Assembly (NCBI GenBank): GCA_905192745.1
Contig: CAJJLZ010000053.1
Coordinates: forward strand, 1 to 5,632
Source: an uncultured Oscillospiraceae bacterium
GTDB lineage: Bacteria; Bacillota; Clostridia; Oscillospirales; Acutalibacteraceae
Length of the DNA: 5,632 nt
Direction of reading: 5' to 3'
Below the pieces are notes generated by a model. The model was not told the origin of the DNA. It ran no database searches and saw nothing but the letters and a program-made list of their open reading frames with translations. Both the position numbers and the translations under genes were made by a program. Shown piece after piece: positions 5,578 through 5,632 of this stretch; within the stretch, counting starts at the first letter, position 1; every line of letters begins with the position of its first letter.

Positions 5578-5632
5578 TGGGGTGGAAGATGGGATTCGAA
5601 CCCACGGTCTCCAGTGCCACAAACTGGCGCTT
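5578..5632 (-). tRNA. tRNA-His (anticodon GUG), 3' part only, CCA encoded
   Basis: The visible part begins in the 3' side of the D arm (AAGC). The anticodon stem CCAGT/ACTGG encloses the loop TTGTGGC, giving anticodon GTG for histidine. The T arm is GTGGG-TTCGAAT-CCCAT, followed by the acceptor strand CTTCCAC, discriminator C and encoded CCA (5578-5580). C at position 73 is the histidine hallmark and pairs with the extra G at -1. The 5' acceptor strand and most of the D arm lie beyond the window. Confidence 0.95.

Noticed and set aside
5393..5620. Minus-strand ORF of 75 codons across both tRNA genes
   Set aside because: It is made mostly of tRNA-His and tRNA-Gln sequence and their spacer, so it is not a protein gene.
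1..5632. CRISPR array, rRNA, insertion sequence or riboswitch
   Set aside because: No regularly spaced repeats, no rRNA signature, no transposase-like reading frame and no recognisable riboswitch core were found by eye on either strand.

Overview
The window looks like an accessory locus from a moderately GC-rich Gram-positive anaerobe, most likely a Clostridia-type gut bacterium (Bacillota). The evidence is the strong AGGAGG-type ribosome binding sites, tRNA genes with encoded CCA and U-tailed intrinsic terminators, and the DNRLRE + RHS + carbohydrate-binding-like architecture, which I associate with that group. This placement is inference; no species marker is present.

Layout: every supported gene reads on the minus strand, so biological order runs from right to left. 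At the right edge is the 3' part of a tRNA-His(GUG) gene (5578-5632), followed by a hairpin (5540-5572), a complete tRNA-Gln(UUG) with encoded CCA (5405-5478) and its terminator (5362-5403). Next comes about 490 bases without a convincing gene. It holds a 15-bp inverted repeat with a 23-base loop (5253-5305), a perfect 26-bp palindromic bidirectional terminator (5083-5137) and a possible promoter and leader for the operon that follows.

The operon has two genes. The first (3773-4912) encodes a 379-residue protein ending in a DNRLRE-like beta domain. The second (3733 down to 1) starts 39 bases later and is still open at the window edge after 1,244 codons. It is the N-terminal part of a giant RHS/YD-repeat protein. 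In order it has an acidic N-terminus, a beta-rich Firmicutes RHS leader region, a DNRLRE-type domain, a DUF6531-like RHS entry segment, a first set of YD repeats, and two tandem carbohydrate-binding-like modules. The rest of the RHS shell, the core domain and any C-terminal toxin or effector lie outside the window.

The clearest new point is that the small upstream protein repeats, domain for domain, the non-RHS front half of the giant protein. This suggests a duplicated partner or accessory protein. Neither protein shows a recognisable Sec signal peptide. The very long plus-strand reading frame opposite the RHS gene is explained by the gene avoiding TTA, CTA and TCA codons, and I do not call it a gene.
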